The translations under genes and the position numbers were made by a program. Of a stretch of DNA of 54,491 nt, positions 6,961 through 16,209 are shown in pieces. Numbering within the stretch: position 1 is the first letter of the stretch; every line of letters starts with the position of its first letter. This DNA is from CAZYQW01 sp964649825 (GTDB lineage: Bacteria > Planctomycetota > B15-G4 > JADJEK01). The notes under the pieces were generated by a model, which saw only the letters and a list, made by a program, of their open reading frames with translations, was not told the origin of the DNA and did no database searches. The DNA lies in assembly GCA_964649825.1 (NCBI GenBank), contig CAZYQW010000132.1, positions 1 to 54,491 on the forward strand. The letters are read 5' to 3'.

Positions 6961-9356
6961 GAGCGTGGGTCGCCCTCCGTGCGCTCGCCCGCGTCGAGCG
7001 ACGCCAGCTCGTTCGGCATCGACGGCGCTCACTTCTGGTCGTGCTGCTGGTTGCGGTCCCGGTGGCGGCGATCGTGGGGGGCGGCACGCTGCTGCGGATC
7101 ACCGAGCCGACGCCCGACGAGCGACGGATCCACGCGATGGGGCGCGCCGCACTGCGCGTCGACCTCGGGTCCGGCGCCGCGGCGTCGACCCGCATGGTGC
7201 AGCTCCCCGCCGACGCCCGCGTCGAGGATCTCTTCACCGGCGTGGAGGAAGTCCGGGTCCCGGGCCGATCGCTCTGCGCGCGGTTCTTCGCGCTCGCAGC
7301 GAACGCGCTCGAACCGAATGCGTCCGACTCCGAGGACCTCGACGGCGTGAGCCTCGCCCGCGGGATGCTGCGCGTGACCGAGGGGCGGTCGCCGTCCGGC
7401 GTCGACGAGGTCGCGCTGTCGCCGGTGCTGCGCGAGGGGCTCGGTGTCGCTCTCGGCCGACAGGTGACGCTGTCGCCCGGCGTCCCGAAGACGATCACCG
7501 GTGTGGTCGTCGATCCCGAGGACCTGTCGCTGCCGGTCGTGCTGCGGGTGAACGACCCGGAGCAGCCGACCGGCGCCCGCTCACTGTTGATCGACCTCGC
7601 GCCGCCCGCGGCGGCGACGGCGGCCGGGCCGCTCGGCGAGCGCGGCTTCACCGTCACCGCGCGTGAGGAGACCGGCGCTCCCGATCCGTTCTCGACGCTC
7701 GTGGTCTTCGTGATCGGCGGGATCGGTCTGTTCGAGGCGGCGCTGGTGATCGCGGCGGCGTTCGGGGTCGGGCTGCGGCGGCGGCAGCGCGAGATCGGGC
7801 TCCTCGGGGCCAGCGGGGCGACGGCGGGGGGGATGCGTGCGTCGCTCCTCTTCTCGGCGGCGCTTCTCGCGTCGGTCGGCGGGGCCCTCGGCGTCGCCGG
7901 CGGTCTCGGCCTGGCGGCGGCGCTGCACCCGTTCCTGGACGGCTGGAACGGACGGTGGAACGGCGGCTTCGAGGTCTCCCCGACGCACGTCGTCGGCGCG
8001 GTCCTGCTCGGCCTCCTGGCGGCCACCGCCGCGGCGGTGGTCCCGGCGGTCACCGCCACGCGGTTGCCGATCCTGGTGGCACTCGGCGGCCGCCGTCCGG
8101 TGACGACCGGGTCCTCACGGTGGCTCGGGGTCGGTCTCTCGATGGTGTCGATCGGCGCGTTGGCGCTCGTGCTCGGTTCGCAGGGGAACGACCTGGTGGC
8201 GGGGACGGCGATCCTCGGGGGTTCGCTCCTGGCGGTCCTCGGGTTCGGGGTCTGCTCTCCGTGGCTCCTTCACGCGTTGGCGAGGGTGGCCGCGCCGCTC
8301 CCTCTGGCCTGGCGTCTCGCGGTGCGTGACGCGGGGCGCTTCCGCGCGCGCTATGGCCCGGTGGTCACCGCGGTGCTGGCGGGGATGGCGATCAGCGTGA
8401 TGCTCGGCGCGCTCCTCGCCAGCGTCGAGGCGCGGCTGGACGGCGCGCTGCCGCTGCTACGTTCCGATCAACTCGTGGTCGAGGGCCCGGCGGCCGAAGA
8501 CGCGGCGCGACGCGTGGCGTCCGAACTCTCGCCGGCGAACGTGGTGCCATGGGCGGCGGCGTACGTCGACGGCGCACCGGTGCGCGTGGTGCGCGAAAGG
8601 GAGGACGACGCGTCGTCCGAGCCCCGGTTCGGGCGCTGGATCGCATGCGGCGGGCCCGAGCTGTGCCGGGTGCTCGGTGTCGATGGAGCGCCACGGAGCA
8701 TGCATCTGGTGAGTGCGTCCGGCCGCGCGCTCGGCGTGCACGCGGTCCACGTGGTTCCGCGCCGGTCGCACACCGATCCGGAGTACGTGATCGACGAGCG
8801 GGTTCGAGCGTCGATCGGCGCCGAGACCGGCCCGCCGCCGCACCGACCGCTCGTCCCGTGGCGGGTCCACCTCGAGTCGCCGGTCACGCCGCCGCTCCTC
8901 GCGCGGGCCCAGCGGATCGCGGCCGAGGTTCCCGGCACCGCGGTCGACGCGGCGCTGCAGCATCGACGGCCGACCCGGGTCTTCCTGTACGTGGTCCTGC
9001 TGCTCTGCCTGGTGACAGGGCTCCTCGTCGTCTTCGTGGCGACGGCGCTCTCCTCGGTCGAGTCCGCGGCCGACGCGGTCGTCCTTCACTGCGTCGGCGC
9101 GTCGCCGTCCCTCCTGCGTCGCCACGTCGCGGCCCGCGCCGGCTACCTCGCGTTCCTCGGCGGAGTCCTCGCGGTCCCCGCCGGCCTGCTCCCCCTCGGC
9201 GGACTCCTGTCGACCACCAACGTGCCGCTCGACTTCGCCATCCCGTGGCTCGAGGTCGGGATCGCGGTGATCGCCTTCCCCGCCCTCGCCTACGTCTGCA
9301 CCTGGCTGGTCGCGCGCCCCGCCCGCGGGAGCGCCGCGCCGAGGTGCGTCGCATGA
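6957..9356 (+). CDS. FtsX-like ABC transporter permease
   Basis: The 799-residue membrane protein has an N-terminal transmembrane helix (SLLVVLLVAVPVAAIVGGG). A periplasmic segment follows (residues about 40-240), then a bundle of helices (STLVVFVIGGIGLFEAALVI, LLFSAALLASVGGALGVAGG, VVGAVLLGLLAATAAAVVPA). A second soluble segment and a final FtsX-like bundle complete it (VFLYVVLLLCLVTGLLVVFV, AGYLAFLGGVLAVPAGLLPL, LEVGIAVIAFPALAYVCTWL). The sequence RRRQREIGLLGASGAT is the typical coupling segment of MacB/FtsX permeases. The length fits the duplicated type with two FtsX units. Such systems usually extrude lipids, peptides or antibiotics or carry lipoproteins rather than import solutes. The start overlaps the ATPase stop (ATGA). 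Confidence 0.9.
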   Translation: MRAWVALRALARVERRQLVRHRRRSLLVVLLVAVPVAAIVGGGTLLRITEPTPDERRIHAMGRAALRVDLGSGAAASTRMVQLPADARVEDLFTGVEEVRVPGRSLCARFFALAANALEPNASDSEDLDGVSLARGMLRVTEGRSPSGVDEVALSPVLREGLGVALGRQVTLSPGVPKTITGVVVDPEDLSLPVVLRVNDPEQPTGARSLLIDLAPPAAATAAGPLGERGFTVTAREETGAPDPFSTLVVFVIGGIGLFEAALVIAAAFGVGLRRRQREIGLLGASGATAGGMRASLLFSAALLASVGGALGVAGGLGLAAALHPFLDGWNGRWNGGFEVSPTHVVGAVLLGLLAATAAAVVPAVTATRLPILVALGGRRPVTTGSSRWLGVGLSMVSIGALALVLGSQGNDLVAGTAILGGSLLAVLGFGVCSPWLLHALARVAAPLPLAWRLAVRDAGRFRARYGPVVTAVLAGMAISVMLGALLASVEARLDGALPLLRSDQLVVEGPAAEDAARRVASELSPANVVPWAAAYVDGAPVRVVREREDDASSEPRFGRWIACGGPELCRVLGVDGAPRSMHLVSASGRALGVHAVHVVPRRSHTDPEYVIDERVRASIGAETGPPPHRPLVPWRVHLESPVTPPLLARAQRIAAEVPGTAVDAALQHRRPTRVFLYVVLLLCLVTGLLVVFVATALSSVESAADAVVLHCVGASPSLLRRHVAARAGYLAFLGGVLAVPAGLLPLGGLLSTTNVPLDFAIPWLEVGIAVIAFPALAYVCTWLVARPARGSAAPRCVA

Positions 9357-9415
9357 TCCCCCCGCCGAACACCGCTCTCGAGAACGGCCCAATCCTCATT
9401 CCCCTTGGAGACACC

Positions 9416-10855
9416 ATGATCGGAGTTCACAAGGCGCCGTTCGCCGCGCTGCTCGTCACCACCCTCGCGACCGCGGACGTCCCCGAGGTCGAGGTCGAGT
9501 TCGAGCTCGGCTCGATCGAGTCGCGCGACGGCAAGACCTACCCGACCGAGCTGGGTCGGATCGAGGTTCCGGAGAATCGGAGCGTCGACGGGGGCCGCAC
9601 CATCTCGCTCGCCTTCCTTCGGGTCCGCTCGCCGTCGGAGAACCCGGGGCCGCCGGTCTTCCTGCTCGCCGGCGGGCCGGGCGGATCGAGCATCCACGCG
9701 GTCCGGCAGCACGTCACCGGCGGCGGCAGCTTCTACCTCGACCTGATCGGCGGAGACATCATCGGGATCGACCAACGCGGGACCGGACTGTCGCGGCCGA
9801 ACCTCTCGACCGACACGAAGTTCGATCTGTCGCTCGAGGAGCCCGGCGACCCGGAGGAGATCCTCGCGGTGATGCGCGCCGCGTGTCGAGAAGAGGCCGC
9901 GCGTTTTCGGGCGAAGGGGGTCGACCTCGACGGCTACACCACCGTCGAGAGCGCCGACGACATCGAAGTGGTCCGTCGGGCGCTGGGGTACGAGAAGATC
10001 GCGCTCTGGGGCGAGAGCTACGGGACGCACCTCGCGATGGCGATGATCCGGCGGCACGGCGCGCACGTCGACCGAGCGGTGATGAACGGACCCGAGGGGC
10101 CGAACCACACCGTCAAGCTGCCGAGCTCGACGCAGCACGGGCTCGAACTCCTGGCCGAGAAGGTGCGCCTGGATCCGGTGCTCGGCGAGGAGATCCCGGA
10201 CCTCGTCGGGCTGGTGAAGACGGTCCTCGATCGACTCGAGGAAGCGCCGGTCTACGTGGAGCTCGGTGACCATCGGGTCGGGGTCAGCAAGTTCGACGTG
10301 CAGCGCTGGATCGCCAACAACATTGGGCTGGTCCGCGGCTACGCCGAGAAGGTGCCGGCGATGGTGGCGTGGATGGCGGACGAAGACTTCGAGCCGATCG
10401 CGCAGCAGCTCCTGGAAGAGCGACGCGACTCGGAGATCGGCAGCGCGATGCCGTTCCTCATGGACTCGGCGTCCGGGATGACCGCGGCGCGGGCCGAGCA
10501 GGTCGCTCGCGAAGCCGAGGAGACCCTTCTCTCCGACACCGTCAACTTCCCGATGTCGCACCTCGCCGAGGCATGGGGCGCGCCCGATCTCGGCGACGCG
10601 TTTCGCGGGCCGCTGCGCTCCGACGTTCCGGTGCTGTTCCTGGTCGGCGACCTCGATTCGCGAACGCCTCTCCGCAACGCCGAGGAGTTGATGGAGCACC
10701 TCCCGAACTCCCACCTGATCGTGGTCGAGAACGCGGGGCACGACGTGAACTTCGTCCAGTCGGGACTCCGCGACGCGTGGAGCGACTTCCTCGCGGGGCG
10801 CGAGGTGACGATGACGCGCGTCGAGGCGCCGAAGCCGAAGTTCGAGCTGCCGTAG
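9416..10855 (+). CDS. Secreted alpha/beta hydrolase (TAP/prolyl aminopeptidase-like)
   Basis: The 479-residue protein begins with a short probable signal (MIGVHKAPFAALLVTTLATA). It has the alpha/beta-hydrolase layout of tripeptidyl/prolyl aminopeptidases: FLLAGGPGGSS (oxyanion-hole region), IIGIDQRGTGLSRP, nucleophile elbow WGESYGTHLA near residue 200, Asp in FLVGDLDSRTPL near 411, and His in ENAGHDVNF near 441. Start 9416 was preferred to the in-frame ATG at 9353, which overlaps the permease stop, because a purine-rich ribosome-binding site (ttggag) precedes it and it gives a signal sequence directly. It is the last gene of the PadR/ABC operon, so it probably acts on the exported compound or on peptides at the cell surface (inference). 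Confidence 0.87.
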   Translation: MIGVHKAPFAALLVTTLATADVPEVEVEFELGSIESRDGKTYPTELGRIEVPENRSVDGGRTISLAFLRVRSPSENPGPPVFLLAGGPGGSSIHAVRQHVTGGGSFYLDLIGGDIIGIDQRGTGLSRPNLSTDTKFDLSLEEPGDPEEILAVMRAACREEAARFRAKGVDLDGYTTVESADDIEVVRRALGYEKIALWGESYGTHLAMAMIRRHGAHVDRAVMNGPEGPNHTVKLPSSTQHGLELLAEKVRLDPVLGEEIPDLVGLVKTVLDRLEEAPVYVELGDHRVGVSKFDVQRWIANNIGLVRGYAEKVPAMVAWMADEDFEPIAQQLLEERRDSEIGSAMPFLMDSASGMTAARAEQVAREAEETLLSDTVNFPMSHLAEAWGAPDLGDAFRGPLRSDVPVLFLVGDLDSRTPLRNAEELMEHLPNSHLIVVENAGHDVNFVQSGLRDAWSDFLAGREVTMTRVEAPKPKFELP

Positions 10856-10914
10856 GGGGCGTCACGACGCCGCTTCGGTCTCCTCGTCCTCGCTCGGCGG
10901 CCGCAGGTCGGCGC

Positions 10915-12505
10915 CCTACGGCGAGCGCCGCCGCGCCACGCCGAAAGGGTCGCCGCCGTCGACGCGGGGCGTGGTCGGGCACTGGCGCTTCTGGCTCTCG
11001 TCCGAGACGCGCTGGCTCGCGTAGTTCATCAGCTCGACGACGTCGACGAACGCCGTTCGCGTCCCCCGCGTCGTCCGCCGCGCCGTCGAGCCCGTCGATC
11101 AGCGCGCGCGTGAACAGTCCGTTGCCGTCACGCTCGCGCGCGAGCCCCTGCTCCGAGCTGGCCGCGAAGATGTAGAGCCCCTCGCCGAGCATGAGGTCGA
11201 CCTCGTCCTGACCGTACGCGGGCATCACCATCGCGCCGCGGGTCGCGTCGCCGTACGCCTTCTCGCCCGAGTGGCAGGTGTCGATCAACAGCAGCCGCCG
11301 CTTCGCGAGCAGGCGGTTCCAGGTCACCAGCGACTCGAGCTGCGTCCGCTCGATCCCGTCGTACGGGTCTTCGGGCGTCGCTCGCGGGGTCAGGTAGTAG
11401 TACTCGCCGGTCTTCGAGCGGACGCCGTGTCCGGCCGCGAACACGATGATCGTGTCGTTCTCCTTCGCCTGGTGGAGGAACGTCTCGCGCGCGCGGCGGA
11501 GATTCGAGCCGGTCACCTCGTCATGGGCGAGACGCCGCACGTGGACGTGGCGGTACAAACCGCCTTCCTCCGCCTCGAACCGCGCGATCAGGTCGTCGGC
11601 GTCCTTCACGGGAAAGGCGAGATCGAGCCCGTCATCGGCGTAGTCGGCCACGCCCATCGCGAGCAGGTAGAGGTCGTTCGCCGGCGGGCGATAGACGACG
11701 CGCACGCTCTCCGGGACGCTCTGGATGCCGCGGAGGTTCTCGGCGCGGACGACGATCTCGGTGTCGGTCCGGTCGTCGGGGATCTCGAGCACGAGCGAGA
11801 GCGTGGCGATCGTGTTGCTGTCGTTCGGTACCGCCGCCGCGACCCGCGCGCCGTCGAGCGGGCGGCCGTCCTGCAGCACGGTGATCGACGCGACGCCCGC
11901 GCGGTCGGTGGCCGCGACCTCGAGGCGCAGCGCGCGTGTGGTCACCTCGCCGGTCGTCGGCGACGTGATGTCGACCGAAGCCCCGGGCGGGAGGACCGGC
12001 GCCCGGACCCGGTCGCCGCGCAGTTTGGCGGCGACCGTCTCGGGGTCGTTCAGGATCCTCGCGTACGACGACAGCGGCCAGATGCTCCGCGCGCGACGCG
12101 ACTCGACCACGATCTGCGTGATGTCCGCTCCTCCGTCCGTGCCGACGTAGTACCCCTCGGGGGTGAAGCGGACGAAATCGTCGTCGCCGTACTGCACGTG
12201 CGTCAGGAGGAGCGCCTCGTCCTCGACGTCCCAGATGCGGAGCGTCAGGTCGTCGGCCACGCTGAAGACGCGGGTGCCGTCGGCACTGAAGGCGACCTGG
12301 GTGACCGTCGCGGTGTGCCCTTCGAGGAGGGCGATCGGCGATTCCGGCACGCCGATGTCGAAGACCCGCACCACGCCGTTCGACCCGGCCGCGGCGAGGC
12401 GGCGCGTCGACTCGTGCACCGCGGTCGTCCAGACCTCCTCGTTCGGACCGCAGGCGAACGTAGCGAGCAGCTCGCCGGTCGTGACGCTCAGCGCCGCGCG
12501 GTGCC
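10915..12505 (-). pseudogene. WD40-caspase (peptidase C14) protein, 5'-truncated and frameshifted
   Basis: Reading leftward, the frame opens inside a WD40 propeller (TGELLATFACGPNEEVWTTA, then LLEGHTATVTQVAFSADGTR and LTLRIWDVEDEALLLTH). An Ig-like linker follows (TRALRLEVAATDRAGVASIT), then a caspase-like domain (LLAMGVADYADDGLDLAFPV). Both catalytic residues are present, His in FAAGHGVRS and Cys in LLLIDTCHSGE. Near 11060 the frame shifts. The displaced frame gives FVDVVELMNYASQRVSDES and ends with a stop at 10915, the normal end for such proteins. The upstream propeller blades are missing because at about 12505 the sequence changes into a sulfatase fragment on the other strand. WD40-caspase fusions are known in several bacterial phyla. 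The substrate here is unknown. Confidence 0.82.
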
Positions 12506-12873
12506 GTCGTCTGCATCCCGCGGCGGGAGGAGCGGCGCACTACGAGACGCATCACTCGATCCGAACGCGCCGCGCGGCGTTCATCTACGCGCCGTCGCGC
12601 ACGTTCGAGGACGAGCCGCCGCGCTACCGCGTCTTCGACTTGCGCGCGGATCCGGACGAGCCGCGGGATCGACACCGCGACGACGAAGCGCTGGTGCGTG
12701 ACATGAAGGACCGGCTGAAGAATGCGTACGCGATCGCGATCGAACGCATCGAGGGCCTGCCCGTCGGCGAGCTCGACCAGAACGCCGCCGAGACGATGGC
12801 CCAGCTCGGCTACCTGGTCGGCGCGTCGAAAACGGCGATCGACGCAGTGCTGTTCCCCGAGGACGAGGAGTGA
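12506..12873 (+). pseudogene. Sulfatase C-terminal fragment
   Basis: The reading HYETHHSIRTRRAAFIYA, then RYRVFDLRADPDEPRDRHRD and later NAAETMAQLGYLVG matches the tail of arylsulfatase-type enzymes (…YDLxxDPxE…, then a leucine-rich end). The catalytic N-terminal part with the formylglycine CxPxR motif is absent. The 5' edge coincides with the break in the WD40-caspase gene on the opposite strand. The true stop is intact at 12871-12873. Confidence 0.6.
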
Positions 12874-12936
12874 TCACTCTGATCCCCCCGGTCGCCGGTA
12901 GCGCACATGACCCGCCGCGGCGGCCCGGCGGACGCG

Positions 12937-14304
12937 CTATCGCTGATTCTGCGCCGCGCGCCGGTTCCCCTCGACCAGCTCGTCCGGCGCGAGCTCGCCG
13001 GCGAGCCGCTCGCGTTCGCGTCGCGCCGCGTCGTGTCCGCCGCGCGCGGCGCGTGACAGCCACACGTAGGCCTCGACCAGGTCCGCCCGTGGCATCCCCG
13101 CGCCGTCGCGCAACATCAGTCCGAGGTTGAAGGCGCCCTGCGGCCAGTCTTGCTCGGCCGCGAGGCGGAACCAGCGGACGGCCTCCGCGGGGTCCGTGGT
13201 CACGCCGCGCCCGGTCTTGTACATCCAGCCGAGGGAGTCCTGCCCGCCCGCGTCGCCCTGCGCGGCCGCTTTTCGATACCACGCGACTGCGAGCGCGTCG
13301 TCGGCGGGCACGGATTCGCCTTCACGGTAGCGCCAACCAAGGCTGACCTGGGCGTTCGCGTCGCCGCTCTCGGCGAGCCGGCGGATGTGCTCGACCTCCG
13401 ATTCGCCGGGTCGCCGTTTGAGCGCCTCGTGTCGTTCGCGTTCGGCTTGTGACGCCTCCGTCGGACGCGTTGGCCACGCGAACGGCGGCGCGGACTCGAA
13501 CTCATAGCCGTCGAGGTGTGGACACGTCGCGCGCTCGCTCGGCTTCACGTAGCGCCACGTGCCGTCGCCGAACACGCTCTCGACGAGCTTCGCCAGCGCG
13601 GGGTCGTACAACCGCAGCTCGTCACGCGTGTCGACGTGGTTGTGGTCGGCGTCGTTCTCGCGGTTCGTGTCGAACCACGACTGCACCGCCTCGGCCCAGT
13701 ACTCGAAGCGGTTGGTCGCGGCGTACTTTCCCTCCCAGAGCCCGCGTTGCATCGCGCTCTCGTAGAGCCGTTTCAGCTCGCGGTCGAACGACGGGTCGAG
13801 CCGATCCAGGCCCATCTGATGGATCGCGTGCGCGAACTCGTGGATCAGGATGTTCTCGGTCGTGTACGGATCGCCGGGGAAGCCAAGGAGGTTCTCCTCG
13901 CCGCAGCTCACCGCCGGATGCTCGGGCGTCGCGCCGAGGCCGCGCGCGCGGCGGTCCCAGTAGTCCCTTGGCCGCAGGTGGGAATGCTCGGGCACATCGG
14001 TGGTGAACTCGTCGTGCGCCATCACCACGAAACGCGTCGGTCCTTCGCTCATCGCACGCAGAACGTCGGGCCGCGCCTCGAGCAGCGTCTCGATCAGATG
14101 GGCCGCCTCCTTCAGCGCGAACTCGGAGACACGCCGCGAGCCGAGCACCGGGAGACCGCCGGCGTCGACGTGCTTTTCGTAGAGCGGGTCGAGCGCGAGG
14201 CGGCGCACCAGATCCGCCGGCGGCGGCGTCACCGCGGGCGGGGCACCGGTCACGCCGATCCAGAGGGCGAGGCTCGTGAAGAGGAGTGCATCCACGGCGG
14301 CCAT
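12937..14304 (-). CDS. Predicted zinc metallopeptidase with Sel1 repeats
   Basis: The 455-residue protein begins with a hydrophobic leader (MAAVDALLFTSLALWIGVTG) suggesting export. The central domain has the zinc motif HEFAHAIHQMG near residues 152-160 in the context TTENILIHEFAHAIH. The downstream Glu-rich helix FEYWAEAVQSWFD could provide the third ligand and resembles gluzincin and lethal-factor-like folds. From about residue 330 three to four Sel1-type repeats follow (DANAQVSLGWRYREGESVPA, GGQDSLGWMYKTGRGVTTD, QGAFNLGLMLRDGAGMPRA). Start 14304 gives the leader. Longer frames upstream have no coding character. The exact peptidase family is not identified. Sel1 repeats commonly mediate protein contacts. 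Confidence 0.8.
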   Translation of the reverse strand: MAAVDALLFTSLALWIGVTGAPPAVTPPPADLVRRLALDPLYEKHVDAGGLPVLGSRRVSEFALKEAAHLIETLLEARPDVLRAMSEGPTRFVVMAHDEFTTDVPEHSHLRPRDYWDRRARGLGATPEHPAVSCGEENLLGFPGDPYTTENILIHEFAHAIHQMGLDRLDPSFDRELKRLYESAMQRGLWEGKYAATNRFEYWAEAVQSWFDTNRENDADHNHVDTRDELRLYDPALAKLVESVFGDGTWRYVKPSERATCPHLDGYEFESAPPFAWPTRPTEASQAERERHEALKRRPGESEVEHIRRLAESGDANAQVSLGWRYREGESVPADDALAVAWYRKAAAQGDAGGQDSLGWMYKTGRGVTTDPAEAVRWFRLAAEQDWPQGAFNLGLMLRDGAGMPRADLVEAYVWLSRAARGGHDAARRERERLAGELAPDELVEGNRRAAQNQR

Positions 14305-14330
14305 CGTAGGCCGTTCCGCATCCGTAAGTT

Positions 14331-14393
14331 CGTTCGCAACGCGAACGCTGTCGCCGGGTCGCGCGGTGTTCGCCGAACGCACACAACGTTCGG
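14331..14393. promoter_or_regulatory. Cluster of inverted repeats between divergent genes
   Basis: Two perfect 7-base inverted repeats lie in the 174-base gap between the divergent metallopeptidase and coiled-coil genes. They are CGTTCGC/GCGAACG with a 3-base loop (14331-14347) and CCGAACG/CGTTCGG with a 7-base spacer (14373-14393). A further GTTCG half lies at 14368-14372. The CGAAC-N9-GTTCG shape recalls Gram-positive-type LexA boxes, but identity is unproven. Confidence 0.45.
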
Positions 14394-14478
14394 TCCATGA
14401 GACGGTTGTGAACGCTTTCGCGGGACCGCGCCGGTGGCACGCCGGGTGCGAACCTCCCGGACCATTCGGGAGCACGAC

Positions 14479-15207
14479 ATGACGCAAACGACGGCGACGA
14501 ACATGGGTGGTCGAGATCGGGTGGCCCGCGCCGTGCGCAAGGGCCTCGAGTGGACGGCGGATGTGGGTCAACGGCGGGTCCAGCCCGGGTTGCGCGCGAC
14601 TTTCTCGTCGCTGAGGAACGCCGCGCAGAGCAGCACGCCGCTTTCGCAGCAGGCGTGGAGCGCGCTCACCGGCCTCGGACGACACAAGGGCGGCGCGCCC
14701 GCGAGCGGCGTCGACGCCGCCCGCGCCGAGCTCGAGGCGGCGCGGCGCCACGCGGAGCGATCACTGACGCAGCTGTCCGACGTCGACCGCGCGGCGCAGG
14801 CGATCAGCGACAGCCTCGCCTCGATCGAGGACGCGTTCGAGACGGTCATCGATGCCACGGACGTGGGGAGCGCGGACGCGCGCCGCAGCGCCGAGCTTCT
14901 GAGGCGTCATTGCCGCGAGCTCGAACAGGAGCGGGACACGATCCTCACGCTTCACCAGCGTCACAAGGGCAGGGTCGCGGAGCTCGAGGAGGCGGCCGCG
15001 AACGCGGCACAGGAGGCGGCGCGTGAAGAGAGTCGCTCCGACCAGCCACCACGGCGCGCCGGCGCGGAGATCCTCGAACGGTTGTCTCGCGCCGGCTATC
15101 GGCTGACCGAGTGGCTCGACGAGGTCACGGCCACGATCGAGCGCCGCCTGCCGTTCCTGCGGCGGCGCGCGGAGCGACCCGAGACCGCGTCCTCTCCACC
15201 GGCCTGA
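14479..15207 (+). CDS. Coiled-coil protein of unknown function
   Basis: The 242-residue protein has no signal peptide. The N-terminal 60 residues are basic. Long charged helices run from about residue 75 to 200 (AARAELEAARRHAERSLTQL, RRHCRELEQERDTILTLHQR, ELEEAAANAAQEAAREE) with the heptad pattern of a coiled coil. The C-terminus is short and hydrophobic-basic (EILERLSRAGYRLTEWLDEV, then RRLPFLRRRAE). No enzyme motif is visible. The start was set at 14479, after a purine-rich stretch, because the longer frame would run into the inverted-repeat cluster. It is transcribed away from the metallopeptidase and is followed after 61 bases by an alpha/beta hydrolase, which may share its mRNA. Confidence 0.75.
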   Translation: MTQTTATNMGGRDRVARAVRKGLEWTADVGQRRVQPGLRATFSSLRNAAQSSTPLSQQAWSALTGLGRHKGGAPASGVDAARAELEAARRHAERSLTQLSDVDRAAQAISDSLASIEDAFETVIDATDVGSADARRSAELLRRHCRELEQERDTILTLHQRHKGRVAELEEAAANAAQEAAREESRSDQPPRRAGAEILERLSRAGYRLTEWLDEVTATIERRLPFLRRRAERPETASSPPA

Positions 15208-15268
15208 TCCGAGGAGTGTGTCCGACACGGACGTTGGCGAGACCGGCGGGAAACGCTGGGATGGCGCG

Positions 15269-16072
15269 ATGCGTTTCCTCTCGCTCGCCGTCCTCTTGTG
15301 GCTCTCTCCGGGTTGCGCGAGCGCGCTCCTCTTGCACCCGTCTACGCGGCCGTTCTTCGGGTCCGTGGCCCGCCGATCGATCGAGTGGGATCGGGGAGCC
15401 GTCGATGTCGTCATCACGCGATCACGCGGAGCCCGCGATCGTGCGCCCGCGTTCTTCGACCTCGAGTTCATCGGCAACGCCTCGCGCGCCGAGCGCGTCG
15501 CGCCGCGGCTCGCGAGTCGCTTCGGATCCCACGCCGTCGAGGTGTGGACGGTCAACTATCCGGGGTACGGCGAGAGCGACGGTGAGGCCGACCTCGACGC
15601 GATCGCGCCGGTCGCGCGCGCCGTGTTCGACCGCATGAAGGAGGAGGCCGGCGCGCGCCCGTGCCTCGTCGGCGGCAGCAGCATGGGGACCACGGCCGCG
15701 CTCCACCTCGCCGCGAATCGAGCGGTCGACGGCGTCCTGCTCCGCAACCCGCCACCGCTCGAGGAGATGATCCTGCGCCGTCACGGCTGGTGGAATCTCT
15801 GGTTGCTCGCGGTTCCGGTGGTGCTGCAGATCCCCAACGACCTCGACAGCGTCGACACCGCGGCCCGCGCCCACGCCCCGGCCGTCTTCCTCACCAGCGA
15901 GAACGACGACGTCGTGCCGGCCGAGTATCAAACCCTCGTCGTCGACGCGTACGCGGGGCCGAAGGTGCGCGTGCGCTACGCCGGGGGCCACGACGGCCCC
16001 GTGGACGCGGCCGCCGCGCGCGCGTGGGAAGACGCGGTCGGCCGCATGCTCGGCGAGCTCGGGTCCAACTGA
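15269..16072 (+). CDS. Exported alpha/beta hydrolase
   Basis: The 267-residue protein starts with MRFLSLAVLLWLSPGCASA, a signal with a lipobox-like SPGC that may make it a lipoprotein. The body has the alpha/beta-hydrolase order. NYPGYGESDGE forms the oxyanion region. The nucleophile elbow is LVGGSSMGTTAAL, with Ser near residue 136. Asp lies in FLTSENDDVVPAEY and His in YAGGHDGPVD. The pattern NYPGYGxSxG with a GGSxMG elbow is that of BEM46/ABHD-like hydrolases. An upstream in-frame GTG (15218) would add 17 residues and bury the signal peptide, so 15269 is preferred. Substrate unknown. Confidence 0.83.
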   Translation: MRFLSLAVLLWLSPGCASALLLHPSTRPFFGSVARRSIEWDRGAVDVVITRSRGARDRAPAFFDLEFIGNASRAERVAPRLASRFGSHAVEVWTVNYPGYGESDGEADLDAIAPVARAVFDRMKEEAGARPCLVGGSSMGTTAALHLAANRAVDGVLLRNPPPLEEMILRRHGWWNLWLLAVPVVLQIPNDLDSVDTAARAHAPAVFLTSENDDVVPAEYQTLVVDAYAGPKVRVRYAGGHDGPVDAAAARAWEDAVGRMLGELGSN

Positions 16073-16209
16073 ATCGACGGTGGCGCTGGCGCGAAGGGCT
16101 GACGCGAAGGGTTGAGTGAGCGTGAGTGGGCCGAAACCGAGAAACACCGTTCTTCCCGTACCTGTCTCGTACCGAACGCGACGGGCCGGGGCGCGCCCAC
16201 AGCGCCCGA

